A model generated the notes under the pieces. That model worked only from the letters and a program-made list of their open reading frames with translations, made no database searches and had not been told where the DNA came from. From positions 1,096,805 to 1,160,804 of the forward strand of contig NW_006767439.1 of assembly GCF_000264995.1 (NCBI RefSeq): DNA of 64,000 nt. Reading direction: 5' to 3'. The stretch comes from Punctularia strigosozonata HHB-11173 SS5. Its lineage: Eukaryota > Basidiomycota > Agaricomycetes > Corticiales > Punctulariaceae. Made by a program: the position numbers and the translations under genes. Of this stretch, positions 1 to 12,547 are shown piece after piece (the first letter of the stretch is position 1; each line of letters opens with the position of its first letter).

Positions 1-688
1 ACGGTACCCTGGACACATGTCCGAATATGACACCTGCCAGGGAGAACCGCCAAGGTCGTTCTACCAGGACAAACGGCCTATGTCTGTTCAACATTTGATT
101 CAGCATACCGGGATGTTGAAGACGACGAGGTTGGTTGCGGGAAGAGCAGGCAGTGCAGTTCCCCCGCGCACGCGCCCTTCGCGAGTTTTCGTCGACGACC
201 TCTATACGGCCTCGTCCTGGGCGTATTACATGACAAGTAATTGCTAGACTTGTGTGTCTTCTCACGGATGACTCGCAGAAGATGCACTTTACTGCTCTCT
301 ATCGCATCCAATCGCTGAAGACGTCTTGACCTTCTCCAAGGAGCACACGCCAGACTTTACGACGCCCAATGGGGCTCCTTGCTAAGCTTGTTCTCAGGAC
401 CTACCTCAGAATAGCTCTGGAGACGTTCAGGGCGTGTTCGAAACGATGGTGGTAGCGAGCGATGTCTTCGTTGCGGTCACAGTACCTCAGGCTTCTGAGA
501 TACACACCGGTCTGGAGAGGCCATTCTTGCGCTTCTGCGCGCTCTGAGGCGTAAAACGGCGATCGCGTATCTCACGACATCCTGGCCGCCGGTGGTCCTG
601 CTCTCGTTCTGTAGCTTTAAATGGGACAAACAGGTATGCAAACGCGCTTCAGTACGAGCCTTCTATCGACCTGACTATCCTATCCACC
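1..688. other. intergenic / MFS upstream region
   Basis: No gene could be supported here. Short ORFs occur on both strands (for example 17-247 plus and 78-311 minus), but none has a recognisable motif or joins to a neighbour by plausible introns. The stretch around 270-560 reads weakly protein-like in broken frames and may be a decayed gene. The last part is the promoter and 5' leader of the MFS gene. Confidence 0.4.
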
Positions 689-2628
689 ATGCAGGTCGAG
701 AAGCCGGAGTCGGCGATTGACGAAGATGTCAAGAGCATGGGGCTTGACAAGGTGTATCATCGTCATGGACGGGTTGACCTCGTACCGCTGCCTGCAGATG
801 GTCCAGATGATCCGCTGAATTGGCCTTCGTACGTGCGGCCTTTATCCGCCTTCCTGACCAAGTCTTCAATGCTTTCATTATTCAGGTGGCGAAAGCACGT
901 AGTCCTATTCCTCGTGTCCTTCCACGCCTTCCTGGCCATCTTCTCGTCGGCCATCATCATCCCCGCCTACTTCAACTTCGCGCAAGGTTCGCGTTACTCA
1001 TATCACCGTTCGCCTCGTCCGCTGACATGTTCGCGACAATTCTCGCAGAATTCGACGTCTCGGTGACTCGGGCATCTTACTTAACCGCGGTTCACATCGT
1101 TTTCCTCGGCGTCAGCCCGGTGCTATGGGGCCCCCTGTCCGCGCGCTATGGTCGTAGGCCGCTCTACCTCTTCTCGAGCATCGCCAGCGCCGCGTGCACC
1201 CTCGGTGGCGCGTATTGCCGCTCGTACGGCACGCTGATGACGACGAGGGTGTTTCAGGCGATCTGCGTCAGCCCTCCTTTGGCTATCGGAGCCGCGACGG
1301 TCAAAGAGGTGTTTTTCCAGCACGAGATTGGACAGAAGGTGTGCTTTCTGTCCCACTCATGGTATCGGCCGGGGGGTCTCATCGACTGTATTTACCAGAT
1401 GGGGGTATGGACGTTGCTGGTGACCATCGGCCCGCCCCTTGGACCTTTGCGTGAGTGCCACTCTCGTCGTATTCGCAACGTCAGACGCTAATTCGCATTC
1501 TCCGTAGTTGGAGGCTTCATCGTGCAGAACAAAGGATGGCACTGGCTGTTCTACCTTCTCGCGATCCTCAGCCTCGCCCTCTTTTTCGGCTACTTATTCT
1601 TCGGGCCCGAAACGCTCTACATGCGGCCGTCGCGTACACCCGATAACCTGCCAGCATCTGGCTCCTCCGATACCCTGACCACGCCGTCCACCGGCTCCGG
1701 TCAGACATGGTCAGCCTACGTCCGATTCCGTCGCATCGACCCGCGGCCGCTCCGCCCGGCCGAGTTCGTGCGGCCCTTCCGGATGGCCCTGCGCCCGCCC
1801 GTGCTGCTCTGCACGATCGCGTACAGCGTCGCGTTCGCGTACGCGGGGGTGCTGCTCACCGTGCTCGTGCCGCAGTTCTTTGGAGCCAAGTTTGGGCTGG
1901 ACGCGGCGCAGGTCGGGCTCCAGTTCGTCGCGCTCGTGATCGGTGCCGTGCTCGGGGAGCAGGTGGCCGGGTACGGCAGCGACCGGCTCGTGCGCTGGCG
2001 ATCCGCGAAAGCTGGGGGAGCTCGGGAGCCGGAGATGAGGCTGCCGGCGAGTTATCCGGGCTTTGTGTTGGCTGCGGTCGGGCTCGTGATTTGGGGGGTG
2101 AGGTTGCAGCAGGCGAAGGAGGGGAGGTGGAACGTGACGCCCGACGTTGGCGGCGGGATCGCGTATTTCGGGCTGCAGCTCGTGACGACGCCGGTGTATG
2201 CGTATTGTCTCGAAACGTACAAGGAGGACGCGGCCGCGGTGGCGACATTCGTGCTCGTGGTCAGGCAGGTCAGTTACTATTACTCAAAGGGCTCATGCTC
2301 GTGTTTTCTGTTTGTCGATTTGGCGATCGCTGTCATGGCGGGCTCTAGTCGTGGCTCTCCTGCTGCATGGACTTGCTTTCGCCGTAGTTCATTCCTCTGG
2401 GCTTAGATTTGCCTTGCCGCGACGGTATTTGCTGATACATTTTGCTCCTGTGGTTAGGTCTTCGGCTTCACGGTGCCATTTTACGCGGCGGGCGCGGCGG
2501 AGCGTTTGGGCGACGCGAAGTTCACGGGGATTCTGGCGGCGTTGACTGGAGCGAGCGTTGTCCCCGTCCTGGCATGTGAAATTTGGGGCAAGAGATGGAG
2601 GACCGGTGGGACATCTCGGTCCCAGTAA
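689..2628 (+). CDS. MFS transporter, drug:H+ antiporter-like
   Basis: A polytopic plasma-membrane carrier of the major facilitator superfamily, probably a proton-coupled exporter of small organic compounds. My model has six exons: 689-828, 886-986, 1049-1338, 1399-1450, 1508-2268 and 2458-2628. They keep frame and give 504 residues, the usual size for this family. The N-terminal DPLNWP element followed by a basic stretch and the first membrane helix is typical of fungal DHA1-type carriers. Helices 2-3 carry motif A as GPLSARYGRRPLYL, and a paired PLGPLLGGF/NKGWHWLFY segment follows. The central loop is short and helices 7-12 are present. The last intron is long (189 nt). The ATG at 689 directly precedes the conserved acidic N-terminus. 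The substrate cannot be read from sequence; polyamine or fungicide efflux are possibilities only. Confidence 0.88.
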
Positions 2629-3459
2629 CTCGCAGTCATGATCAGCAACATGATGCTTTGGTATGCATCCTTCGGGATCTCGGCGCGATACGTGGTGTTT
2701 ATCGGCGTTTTGATAGCAATGCTCGGTGTCTAGGAAGCAGTCGACAACGAGGCTTTGTTCCGTCGGCGATGTTGGGCTCGAAGGTAGGAGACGGGGCAGG
2801 GCGGCGTAGCTAGCATCTATGCCGTTCATAAGCTTGTATACGTGGTCGTCGTTCTAATCTGATACATGGTCTCAGAGTGGTCTGAAACCTTACGCTTCAA
2901 TCTCCCCTGAGCTTGTGGCCCGAGGCGACACGTGGCAAGTGGCCCTGATCCGTTGCCAATGTTGCAGATCATGGCGTGCTCGTCTCCTTCATCCACCGTC
3001 TGCATGCCTCGCGGATTGGTCTCCTTCACGAATTAGCTTGCTGGGAACGACTGCATCGCGACGTACGGATATTACCGGTAACCCGTTCGCGACGATACTG
3101 GGAACGTTCACCCGAAGGGGTTTCCATCTCTCCATGCTGCGACTCCGACAGCCAGGTACACCAGCGCCGGGACGATCACTAGAATATATGGTCCGGCGGC
3201 GGCCACCAGCTCCTGATGATCCGCACGTGGCTCTCGTTGCGTTGCCCGGCCATGCATGGGCATTCGGTGGCCCAACTCGGCCAGTCCATCATCAATTTTG
3301 AACGCGAGCGTTGTTGATTCTTGAGTCTCTCTCTTCCCCCCTTTCCCCGTCCCCCTTCCTTCGCCGTTCTCCCCTAGGGTTCGCGCGCTGGTCGCGTTGC
3401 GTGTGTGTGCAGACAGCGCGGCTGAACAATCTGTTGTCGATCGTAATATCCTCGCTATA
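2629..3459. other. intergenic, MFS 3' side and GH30 promoter
   Basis: I see no supported gene. Overlapping ORFs on both strands are short and unlike any family I know. The 3' half is pyrimidine-rich (tracts around 3329-3375) and runs into the GH30 start, as expected of a fungal promoter and 5' UTR. Confidence 0.4.
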
Positions 3460-5664
3460 ATGCGTTTCTGTTCCTTCCATCTGGCAGTCATCTGCCTTGG
3501 TACGCGCCTCGCCTCGGCCCAGCAGATCTTCGACGTGGTGAGTTCATTCCTTCCTGCTAGTGTTGCCACCGCGTGTTGATGATTTGCCTGGCTCAAGTGG
3601 ACAACCACGGAAGACAAGTCTCAGCTGCTCCAATACAAGGCACAGGACCCACCTATCAACTTCGACACGTCGGCCAAAAGCGGAGCTGCCACGATCTCAG
3701 TAGACGATTCGAGCGTGTCGCAAATCATTCACGGTTTCGGCGCTACCCTCAGTCAGTCTCCTCCTTCTGACGAGTTTTCCTAATCGGGAATATGATGACC
3801 TTTGTCGTACAGCCGACTCTGCAGCGACTACGCTGAACGGGCTCAAGGTACTTTTTTTACCGTATATATGCGTGCCGTATCACCTGACTAGCATATGTGT
3901 CACAGTCGTCCAATGCGGGAAACTACAATACGCTCTTGAACAAGCTCTTTGACGGTGCGTGCCATCCGTGACCTCTACGAACCCATCAAACTCATGGTCC
4001 AACTTCAGCCACGGATGCCAACTTCGAGAACGCCGGACTCTCCTACCTCCGAATCCCGCTCGGTGCCTCTGACTTCTCAGCATCTAGTACGCAACGATTC
4101 AGTCTTTTTGGCTGTGATCTCACGGCGAGGATTATCACCCTCACAGTTTACAGCTACGACGACACGGAAGGCGACACGTCGCTCAGCAAGTTCACCATCG
4201 ACGCGGCGCCCTCCGAGGTGTTCTCTGTCGTCAGCGACATCATGGCCATCAACAGCGCGATCAAAGTCCACTTCGTCCCGTGGAGTCCCGTACGTCTCGC
4301 GTCCATCTCATAAAATGCGGAGCTCACCTTCGCAACAGCCGGGTTGGATGAAGGACAGCGGCTCGATGAAAGGTGGTTCGCTCAAGACCGAATTCATCGA
4401 CACATGTACGACTTTTTTCACCAGCATGCATGCGAACTTCTGTAGCACCGACTGACGGAATTTTCCCCATATGCTGCTGTGTTCAGACGCGAACTACATA
4501 CTAAAGGCCCTGCAAGGCTGGCAATCCAAGGGCGTCACCGCGTTCGCGGTCTCCATCCAGAACGAGCCCGAGAACGGGGACACGACGTACCCAACGGCCA
4601 CGATGGCCGCGGACCTCGAGGCGAAGGTCGCGACTTCCCTGCGATCGTTGCTTGACACGAACGGTTTCACCGCGACCAAGATTATCGGGGTACGTGTCGG
4701 CTGATCATAACGTCTTTCGACGGGCAGTTCGCTAATCAATGATCACATACTCAGTATGAGCACAACTGGATCGACGCGGCAAACTATCCTGTACAAGTCG
4801 TCGACAACTCGCCGAACGTCTTCGCCGGCGCCTCGGTGCGTCGCCACACCCTCTCTTCCCTGATCCCCCCTTCTCCATTCTCACGTTATTGTTCCGCATC
4901 ATTAGTTCCACTGCTACGCCGGCACGGTCGACCAACAGGGCTCCTTCATATCCGCCCACCCGAACAAAGAGGTTTACTTCACCGAATGCGCAGGCACGAT
5001 CGGCTCCGACTTCTGGTCCGACCTCAAGTTCAACATGGACAACATCATCCTCGGCTCGCAGGAGCACGGCTCGTCCTCGGGACTCTTCTGGTCCCTCGCC
5101 GGCGACGCATCGGGCGGCCCGATCCTCCCCGGCACCGACTCGTGCGCCGGCGCCGGATGCCGCCCCGTCGTCACCGTCAACGCCGACGGGAGCTACGTGC
5201 TCAACACCGAGTTCTTTGCGGCGGCGCATGCGAGCAAGGCGACGATCCCGAAGGATAACGGGGGCCCCGTCGCGAAGCGCGTGGCGAGCACGGTCGATAC
5301 GGGCTTGCTCCGCGTCGGCGCGTACGTAACCGGCCGCGCGAACTCGGCCGACTTTTTGCGGTACTCGCTCGTCGTCATGAACTGTGCGTGCACTCCACTC
5401 CGCTCCCCTTTTCCTGTCCCTCTTCTCGCGACGCAAGGGGTTAGTTAGGTGTGTGGCTGACGGGTGTTTCGTTGTGCAGGGAACGACGCGGGTGCGGGAA
5501 CGCCCATGGACACGGTCATCAAGTTCAGGGGATCGCAGGCGCAGTACACGTTCCCCGTCGGGGTGACTACCCTGACGTGGTACGCCGCGCCCGACGGCGC
5601 GCCGTCGCGCCGGTCCTCGACCGTGCACCGGAGGCACCATCAGCAACGCCGTCGTCACGTCTAG
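3460..5664 (+). CDS. secreted glycoside hydrolase family 30 (endo-beta-1,6-glucanase-like)
   Basis: A secreted retaining glycosidase of clan GH-A, family 30, probably cutting beta-1,6-glucan of fungal cell walls. About nine to ten exons assemble into roughly 490 residues. A signal peptide (MRFCSFHLAVICLGTRLASA) is followed by IIHGFGATLTDSAA, the typical GH30 start of the barrel. Further landmarks are LSYLRIPLGASDFS and HFVPWSPPGWMK, the acid/base glutamate in FAVSIQNEPEN, and the nucleophile glutamate in EVYFTECAGT. A C-terminal beta domain follows (SLVVMNWNDAG). The protein ends in an arginine-rich tail after LTWYAAPDG that looks out of frame; the +1 frame reads GGTISNAVVTSRSK and then a stop, so a late frameshift or sequencing error is likely. 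Glucosylceramidase or xylanase subfamilies are alternatives, but the motifs fit fungal beta-1,6-glucanases better. Confidence 0.88.
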
Positions 5665-7218
5665 ATCAAAGTGAAGTGACGCAGGAGAAAACAGGACAGG
5701 ACAGGGCATAGTCCCTGGCTACAGTCGCTCATTCATTCAATTCATTGATCAAGGGGGTTGAATCATTCGTTTGGGATGAGGTGCACGTACGGGGGACGTC
5801 GCATCGTTTTTGGGTCTTTCGTTGTAAGGTTCGGTGTAGATTCACTCGTATAGATCAGGATGTTCGGGTTTCTCTCCTGTCTGGGTGTTTGCACAGTCAC
5901 TATCGTATCCGAGATATCGTCCGTGCTGAGCGTGAAGTCTCCACAGCTGTTGTTTAGTATCAGCCACGCCGCAGCGTCCTGCAACGCGACAAGGGATAAG
6001 AGCAAGGCCAGATGGACAAACGTCATCGCCATTGCTTGTTACTACAGAGCGGATATATCTATGCCCTTTGCACACTAGAACAGGCGATGAATCGATAACT
6101 CTGATTTTTTTGAGCAAAGCAAAGCCATCACGCAGACCGACGTCACCGTACGGAAGTGCATTTGGGGTTAGGGTTACGACTGCATTGTGACATCGCAAAG
6201 CGTTTCCTCGGAGGTCTTGAAAAAAAAATGTCAAAACACCTCCAAGGGTGCCTTATGGAAAGGCAATAGTTATACGACGTTCAATCCGGTAAATCCTCAT
6301 ACAGGAGGAACTACCGGACGTCAATATAGTGGGGGATGTAGCGCGAGGCCGACCCCAAAGAGAGCGGTCGTCTGTCGAGGGCTTATATACAAGTCCTCCC
6401 GATCAGATCTTGCCCAGCCATCACACGGAGATACGGCACAGCCTTGGCCGCTACCCGCTTCACCCGCGCCCTTACCCCATCTCCGTATCTGCCGGTGGAA
6501 CGCGTTGACCATACTATAGATGGTGCTTGGATCCTCACGTCTTGATCATCAGCAATAACTTCGGGCACTGTTGGAACGCCAGGAATGTTCTGCGAACACA
6601 CGGTCGCGACCGTATGACGCCTCCTCCCCCATGTTTGCTCCCAATCAGAGCCCTTTCTCCGAGGCGAGGCACCTCCATATCAAATGTCGAACGGTATCGG
6701 AAGGCGTGCCATCACGGAACCTCGCCCTATCTCGCTTTCGGTCGATGACAAGATCGAGCGCTGCCGGGATTTTGCGCCTGGAACGGCAAACCCAACCGAA
6801 AACGCGCTGTTTAGGCTTCCACCAGAACACCGCCATCGCTCGAACCGTCTCTGAGTCTCTCTCGCCCTCTCCCACCACCATGACCCTTGATGCAACGATC
6901 ACTTTCGGACCCCACCCGATCCCATCTACCTCCTGCGCCTCGCGGCATGCTGTGTCACTTCTGCGCCTCCGCGCGTAGCCCGGAACAAACCCTCTCGAAG
7001 ATTGACGCACAAACGGACCTTCCGTTGCCGTACCTTGAGAAGTTCCCGCCGCGGCGACGATGTCAACCGGCCTCCAATCTAGATCAGCGCCCTCGCTAGG
7101 CCGCTTTCGCGCGAGCTCTCTATAAAATGCTGAGGATTTTGCGCTCAACGTGGTCTCCTCGCCAACATCGAGACTTCGCAACTCTCTTAAATCCCCAACC
7201 AAGTTCCTCCTTGTCGCA
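5665..7218. other. intergenic, possible small secreted ORF, telomere-like motif
   Basis: No firm gene. A minus ORF at 5763-6032 (89 codons) begins with a hydrophobic, signal-peptide-like N-terminus (MAMTFVHLALLLSL). It has no recognisable domain and few cysteines, so I do not call it. A TTAGGGTTA motif lies at 6168-6176. The end of the stretch holds the promoter of the next gene, with a TATAAAA box near 7121 about 100 nt before its ATG. Confidence 0.35.
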
Positions 7219-8053
7219 ATGTCGATAACTACGCACGTCAATCCCTTTGCGGCATGGTCACAGACCTCCCGCAGTGGCATCCCGCCCTCCGTCGCAGGTG
7301 CACTCCCCTCCATGGTTGTGACACCTCCCGACTCCGACTCGCAATGGGGATCACCCTACACTTCGCCGTATTCCTCACCGTACTCTTCACCGTACTCTTC
7401 TCCGGCGTCTTCACCCGGCTCATCTCCCACGTTATCCGCCTACAAGAGCACGCCGCTCTCCGTTACCTTCCACTTCGCGTCCTTCCAGGACACAATATTG
7501 AACTGCACCGTCGTCGGCCCCCATTCGATGAACTACTATCGCGTGCACTCCGAGGTGTCCTCAGGTGGACTGCTCACGACGCTGTCGGACAGCAGTACCG
7601 GCAAGCCCGTCGGCATCGTCGACTGGCATTCGCGCCCTATCGTCGAAGTGCGTTCCCTCGTACCGCGGCAACGCGCCGGTAAATGGCTACCGCTATCGAG
7701 CGATCGAACGTGAGTCTCGTCTGCACCGTCGCTTCGAATGACGCGGATGCTCAACAAATGGTCTGCAGTCATAGAACGATGATCATTGACGGCGTACAAT
7801 ACGTCTGGAAACCCGCCGGACGAGATCTCATCGTACGTCCGGCATCATGACTCCTATAACAAGGCGGCTGACCGACACATCGACCCTTTAGCTCATGCTC
7901 CCTGGCACATTCCAATCGACACAAGTCGCGAGAGTGCACAAATCGCACAACATGGTCTCCCTCGAGATCAGCTACGACGCTATCACCGGCGGCCTCCTGC
8001 CCGCTATCGTCCTCGGCGCCTTCGTACTACAAAGCGGCCGCAATATCGATTAG
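7219..8053 (+). CDS. DUF6593-like protein, distal copy 1
   Basis: A small protein of the basidiomycete family I recognise as DUF6593-like; its function is unknown. Exons 7219-7709, 7769-7832 and 7892-8053 keep frame and give 238 residues. The middle exon is 64 nt and the last 162 nt, exactly as in the cluster at 26-45 kb. After the conserved FASFQDTILNCTVVG segment come a YYRVHSEV strand, LLTTLSDSSTGKPVGIVDW, and a W-containing strand (QYVWKPAG). The C-terminus is hydrophobic, PAIVLGAFVLQSGRNID, then stop. It differs from the other six by an N-terminal extension of about 70 residues containing a repeated SPYS tract (around 7351-7410), probably disordered. It lies 18 kb from the nearest relative in the window. 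Family membership is secure from motif and intron positions. Confidence 0.85.
7356..7404 (+). repeat. short tandem repeat coding SPYS units
   Basis: Near-identical 12-nt units (TCACCGTACTCT and close variants) repeat in frame within exon 1 of the DUF6593-like gene and encode consecutive SPYS units. The tract could vary in copy number between strains. Confidence 0.6.
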
Positions 8054-11000
8054 AGGCTTGTGCGCAGGCGCGCTTTCCGCTTCCGTTTCACGACCACGCC
8101 CGTATGTAGTTCGTAGTGTAGAGTAGCCATAGCATTAGCGTAGTCAGTAGGATAGTATTAGGATAGCAGTATCACTCCAATGTAGCCATAGCCATCGTTC
8201 CAGTCCTCATCTCTCAATTGCTATCCGTTTTTTTTTTTTTTTTTGCATCGCGTACACGGTCGGGATCGAGCGACCCATCGGCATCGTTTCCCTCGTTGTC
8301 CCCACTCAGTCGAGATGTCATTCCGAATCGGTCTTAGAGGGTGATTATCCCATCTGCCGAAGCGCACTCTATTACTCTGCCTGACGCAGCCTGAGTAATG
8401 TAGAGTTCGGTCGTGATGCGGAATAATCAAAGCTCGCGGCGGATCCTCCCGCACGTCCTAAGTTATACCCGATGCCCTCGTTTGTATTGTCTCGCTTGGT
8501 TTCTCGGTTCCTGTGCGTGTGCCGTATCCCGATAGAGTGCCGATCTCACCTGCAGTGCCATCGCGCTCCACCCCCAGATCGGCGCATCCTCTTCCGCTTC
8601 TGGACGGCGGTTCACTCTCGTTCTGATGTGTCCGGTCATCACGCCGTGCGCATTGTCAATTGTTATAATTTATGATGGAATGATACGTCTAGGGTTGCAT
8701 CCGAGTCGGACACTCTCCTCGTTGATAGTGCTAGGTAATCATGGGACACATACATGCGTGTAAGTCGGTATGAGTCTCGCCGTATCCCTATCCGGGAATT
8801 AGCAATCGGGGGCCGCCGTCAACAGTCTCATAGCGCTACGCAGCAAATGAGACGTACTTGTCCGTGGAGGTGTGTGTCAAAAATTAGTCATGGAACCCTC
8901 TTGCGATTGCGCATGCGCAGCGCGGTGGGCTCACACGACGCAGATGGACGATCGGGAAACGCTCCGCCATCTTCGGCGCTCGGCTGTGCGCATGAGAATG
9001 AAATGGCATCGAGGCTTTGCCTTCCCTTCTGATTGATCTTTCCATCGTTCCATCGGAGACGCACAGCCGGCGTAGCGCATTTCAAACGGGAGTGCGTATG
9101 TATATAAGACCAGGTGCGCGGAACAGGTTGACAGGGCCCTCCTTGCCTCGTCGTTGTCTGACGGGGTTATGGCGGCCCGCTCCGTTGTCGCCCTGCCCAG
9201 GATCTAACCCTAACCTTACTTCCTCCTCCCCCCATCACTGAGTGAGTCGACGTCTACCACTTGTCCTTTTCTGTATTGGGTCCTGTGACACCATAACGAC
9301 GGATGAACTTCGAATTTGGACAATATATGTGAAACACCTCGAAATCATCGCGCATTGCTATCTCGTCAACCTGAGCGATGATTCATCATAGTACCTTTCT
9401 ATGTGTGGGTTTATGCCTCATCCACATGGACTGAGCACCATTGCTTGCGAAGTACACGAGATGGAGGCTCGCTCGTTCACATTCATCGCCACCGCTGGCT
9501 GAATTCACAAGAACGCATGATGAGAAACAAAGGTCCGCTGCGGAACCTTCCTTACGGCATCAAGAGTTGTACTGCAGTACATCTTCGGTATTCCGTCAGG
9601 TGTGAGAGCGCGGATGTGCCACAAACTCGAAAGAGGCGAAATCGGCTCATGAGAGTGTCCCCAACCTTTGCACCAACTGCGGAGTTATCAATTCGTAACC
9701 TTGAAATTGTTCAATGAAGCTCCAGGCGTAGGAAGAGGATTCTGTGCCACGTACGCTATGCAGTCAGAGATGCTGCGGCGGAATGACGATCCCATGCAAA
9801 GTCATCCGCAAGATCCGACTCGGCGCGTCCTCGCCTCGCCTCTGGAAGGGTCTTGAAGACCGGCCCAGTGCGCTAGAAGCTCCGGGGACGGCTGTTGTCA
9901 AGAGGTTGAATGCATCGGCAAAAGCTTAACAAAGACAACGCGTACCGTGATGCTTATCTGATCCCGTCGTGTATGAGTTGCCGTAGCACGGGAGAGTGAG
10001 TGTAGGACGTCCGCCCGCTCGATGTACAGCATCCCTTGAAGGGATGGTATGAACCTTGATATACTTGCCGCCGGCACCTCGCCCTCGCCGTCATTGCCAG
10101 GAGCAGTTATGAGTCTCTAAGACTCTGATGTTTGATGGCGTAAGCCCCGGTTGAGCACTTTGTGTCAAGCATTAGAGATGAAACCGTGGCTTGCGGGTAG
10201 GTGACCATACCGGCAGGAAGCAGTAAATCGCGACCAAGTGGATTGGCAATTTGTTACGGAAACCGTCGGCACGGGATAGACAAAACAGCAATAATTTGGA
10301 GAGTACCTTGCTTTTGTCACAGTGGCTTTTGACGGGTACGTACGCGTGTCTTTGTAGATCCAGCAAAACGCCATAGTCCGACAGCGGAACTTCATACATG
10401 GCGTCTTGGTTTGTACGAACCGTGTCATATAATTCACAGCCACGACGCCGCCCGGTATACTTGGACTTTGCGTTGATGGAGTAACGCGTGTGTCCAGATT
10501 GCGCTCGAGGACCAGGGAACTGCCTATGCGGGAGACAGTTACGATTCCCAGAGAATTCGTCAACGCTCTGATCATCATATTCCGGTTCCATCTTGCGCAC
10601 AGCTGAGGAAGATTTGAGTGCTTCTCATCTTAACAAACGCCACCAGGAAACATCGTCGGAGATGGTGATACAGCCTCTAAATAGGTTATAGAGCACACGT
10701 ATGCTCTGTGTCCCTGTAAATATATGGTCGTGTAAATCGGGCAGCGATGAATGTCTCGTGGTGTATCTTGGTATTCACTCACGGTGACCAAGACCGAACA
10801 CACGAACATAGCGTTGGAAGATGCGAGTCCGAAAGATAGAGCAAGTTACATCGAACCCAAGGAGTTTGCTGGCGTCCAGTGGCATCAAACATGGTTGTGA
10901 GAGAGCCCACCAGTCCATTTCAGGACCGGCTCTCTCGTGCTCTGAACTTCTTCGACACAGCTGGCATGTTTCCGCATGCAGCGACGCGCTCTAGAGCAAC

Positions 11001-11235
11001 CCTTGATTATCCTCAGAGTTTCGAGTTACGGACGAGCCTGAACACGAGAGCAGGATGAACGTTTAGGCGCCCATGCAAACTCTGTCTGGCTCTCCGAAGG
11101 CGCAACCACCGTGTTATTTCGTGCTATCGGCGACCGTGCTCCGATCGATTATGGCGCTACAATAATATTCAGGGGATTCAACTACGATTATTTACTCGAG
11201 TCATTCCGTATAACTCGAACGTCCACTACCGCGGG
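8054..11235. other. 3.2 kb without a supported gene
   Basis: I found no gene I can defend. A 17-nt poly-T run lies at 8228-8244, soon after the upstream stop. A CTAACCCTAACC telomere-like motif lies at 9204-9215. Overlapping minus ORFs at 10165-10600 reach 137-142 codons in two frames, but neither shows a domain, biased composition or splice continuation. A plus ORF at 9403-9717 is equally unconvincing. The last 200 nt are the promoter of the homoserine dehydrogenase gene. Confidence 0.4.
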
Positions 11236-12547
11236 ATGGCGTCCTCATCGAGCAGCGACATCATCGACATCGCCGTCGCCGTGGTCGGGACGGGCCTCGT
11301 CGGCAGCGAGTTCGTCAACCAGCTCCTGGGCTTCCCCAAGCCAAACCACTTCCACCTCGTCTCCCTCACCTCATCCAAGCTCCACCTCTTCGCGGCCGAT
11401 GGGCTGAAGTTTGAGTCCGGGTCGGACTGGAAAGCGCAGCTTGCCCAGTCGAGCGTCAAGCCGAACATCATCGATATACACCGGGAGCTAGCGGGGATCG
11501 TCACCCCCGGGCGCAGGGTGATCCTCGTGGACAACACATCCTCCGAGGAGGTTGCCGCGTTTTACCCCGAGTTCTTGAAGTCTGGGATCAACGTGATCAC
11601 GCCTAACAAGAAGGCGTTCTCGGCTGGGTTGCCCCTCTATGAGCGAATCCTGTCTGCGAGCCTCGAGAACGGTTCTAGGTTCTTCAACGAGGCGACGGTT
11701 GGTGCCGGCTTGCCTATCATCTCAACGTTGAAGGATCTGGTGGCTACAGGGGACAAGGCATGTTTTCATGCTATAATTCTACTATGTGTCAGTGTTGACG
11801 ATGCGTTCGCAAAGGTCTCGAAGATAGAGGGCGTTTTCTCGGGGACCATGAGCTACATCTTCAACGAGTTCTCCACCGGCAAGCCCGATGGGCCCTCGTT
11901 CTCGTCCGTCGTCAAAGTCGCGCGAGAGAAGGGCTACACCGTACGTCACCCCAACCTCCTCCGCGTCCCGACAAGAGAGCTCATCGTTACCGTATCGTAT
12001 AGGAGCCCCACCCCGGCGATGACCTGAATGGCGCCGACGTCGCCCGCAAGCTGACGATTCTCTCGCGCTTCATCCCCTCCCTTCGCGCCGCCCTGCCCGA
12101 CGGTTACCAATCCGTCTCCATCACCTCCCTCGTCCCGCCCGACCTTGAGGGCATCGCGACCGGCGACGAGTTCCTCGAGCGCCTTCCCGAGCTGGACGAC
12201 AACTTCGACAGGACACGGGGCCAGGCGGCGGAGGAGGGCAAGGTGCTCCGATACGTCGGCGTCATTGACGTCGCGAGCGGGGAGATCAAAGCCGATCTCG
12301 TACAGTGAGTCATACATACATACCCCAACATCATCTGGCCTTATAGGGACGCCGAGGTTGACTTCACGTGGTGTGCCGCAGGTATCCGACAACACACCCG
12401 TTCGCTACCTCCCTAGGCGGCTCAGACAATATCATCATGTTCCACACAGAACGGTACGGCGCGCGACCGTTGATTGTACAAGGCGCGGGTGCTGGGGCGG
12501 CGGTGACAGCGATGGGTGTAATGAGCGATCTACTGAAACTTGTATAG
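11236..12547 (+). CDS. HOM6: homoserine dehydrogenase
   Basis: Cytosolic NAD(P)-dependent enzyme that reduces aspartate-4-semialdehyde to homoserine, the branch step to threonine and methionine. Four exons (11236-11757, 11815-11940, 12003-12304, 12382-12547) give 371 residues, close to the yeast enzyme. The Rossmann motif is [51 protein letters not shown] and the signature [18 protein letters not shown] follow. [15 protein letters not shown] and a C-terminal [20 protein letters not shown] are the family's catalytic-domain landmarks. There is no ACT domain or aspartokinase fusion, as in fungi generally. Intron 1 (11758-11814) has a GC donor instead of GT; it is 57 nt with no in-frame stop, so an unspliced message would add 19 residues. 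The function call is very secure. Confidence 0.96.
11758..11814 (+). other. GC-AG intron of HOM6
   Basis: The donor reads AAG|GCATGT and the acceptor AAAG|GTC. Removing it joins GDK to [10 protein letters not shown], which matches the conserved family sequence; keeping it inserts 19 codons there without a stop. A GT donor giving the right frame is not available nearby. Confidence 0.75.

Noticed and set aside
4732-5709. 325-codon minus ORF
   Set aside because: Antisense shadow of the GH30 3' exons, whose catalytic motifs are clear on plus.
5763-6032. Possible small secreted protein on minus
   Set aside because: A signal-like N-terminus alone is not enough; no conserved cysteines, no homologue known to me, and it sits in the GH30 3' flank.
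10165-10600. Overlapping minus ORFs considered as a decayed DUF6593-like copy
   Set aside because: No CDVVD-like strand, no tryptophan strand and no SG[KR]NID end could be found.
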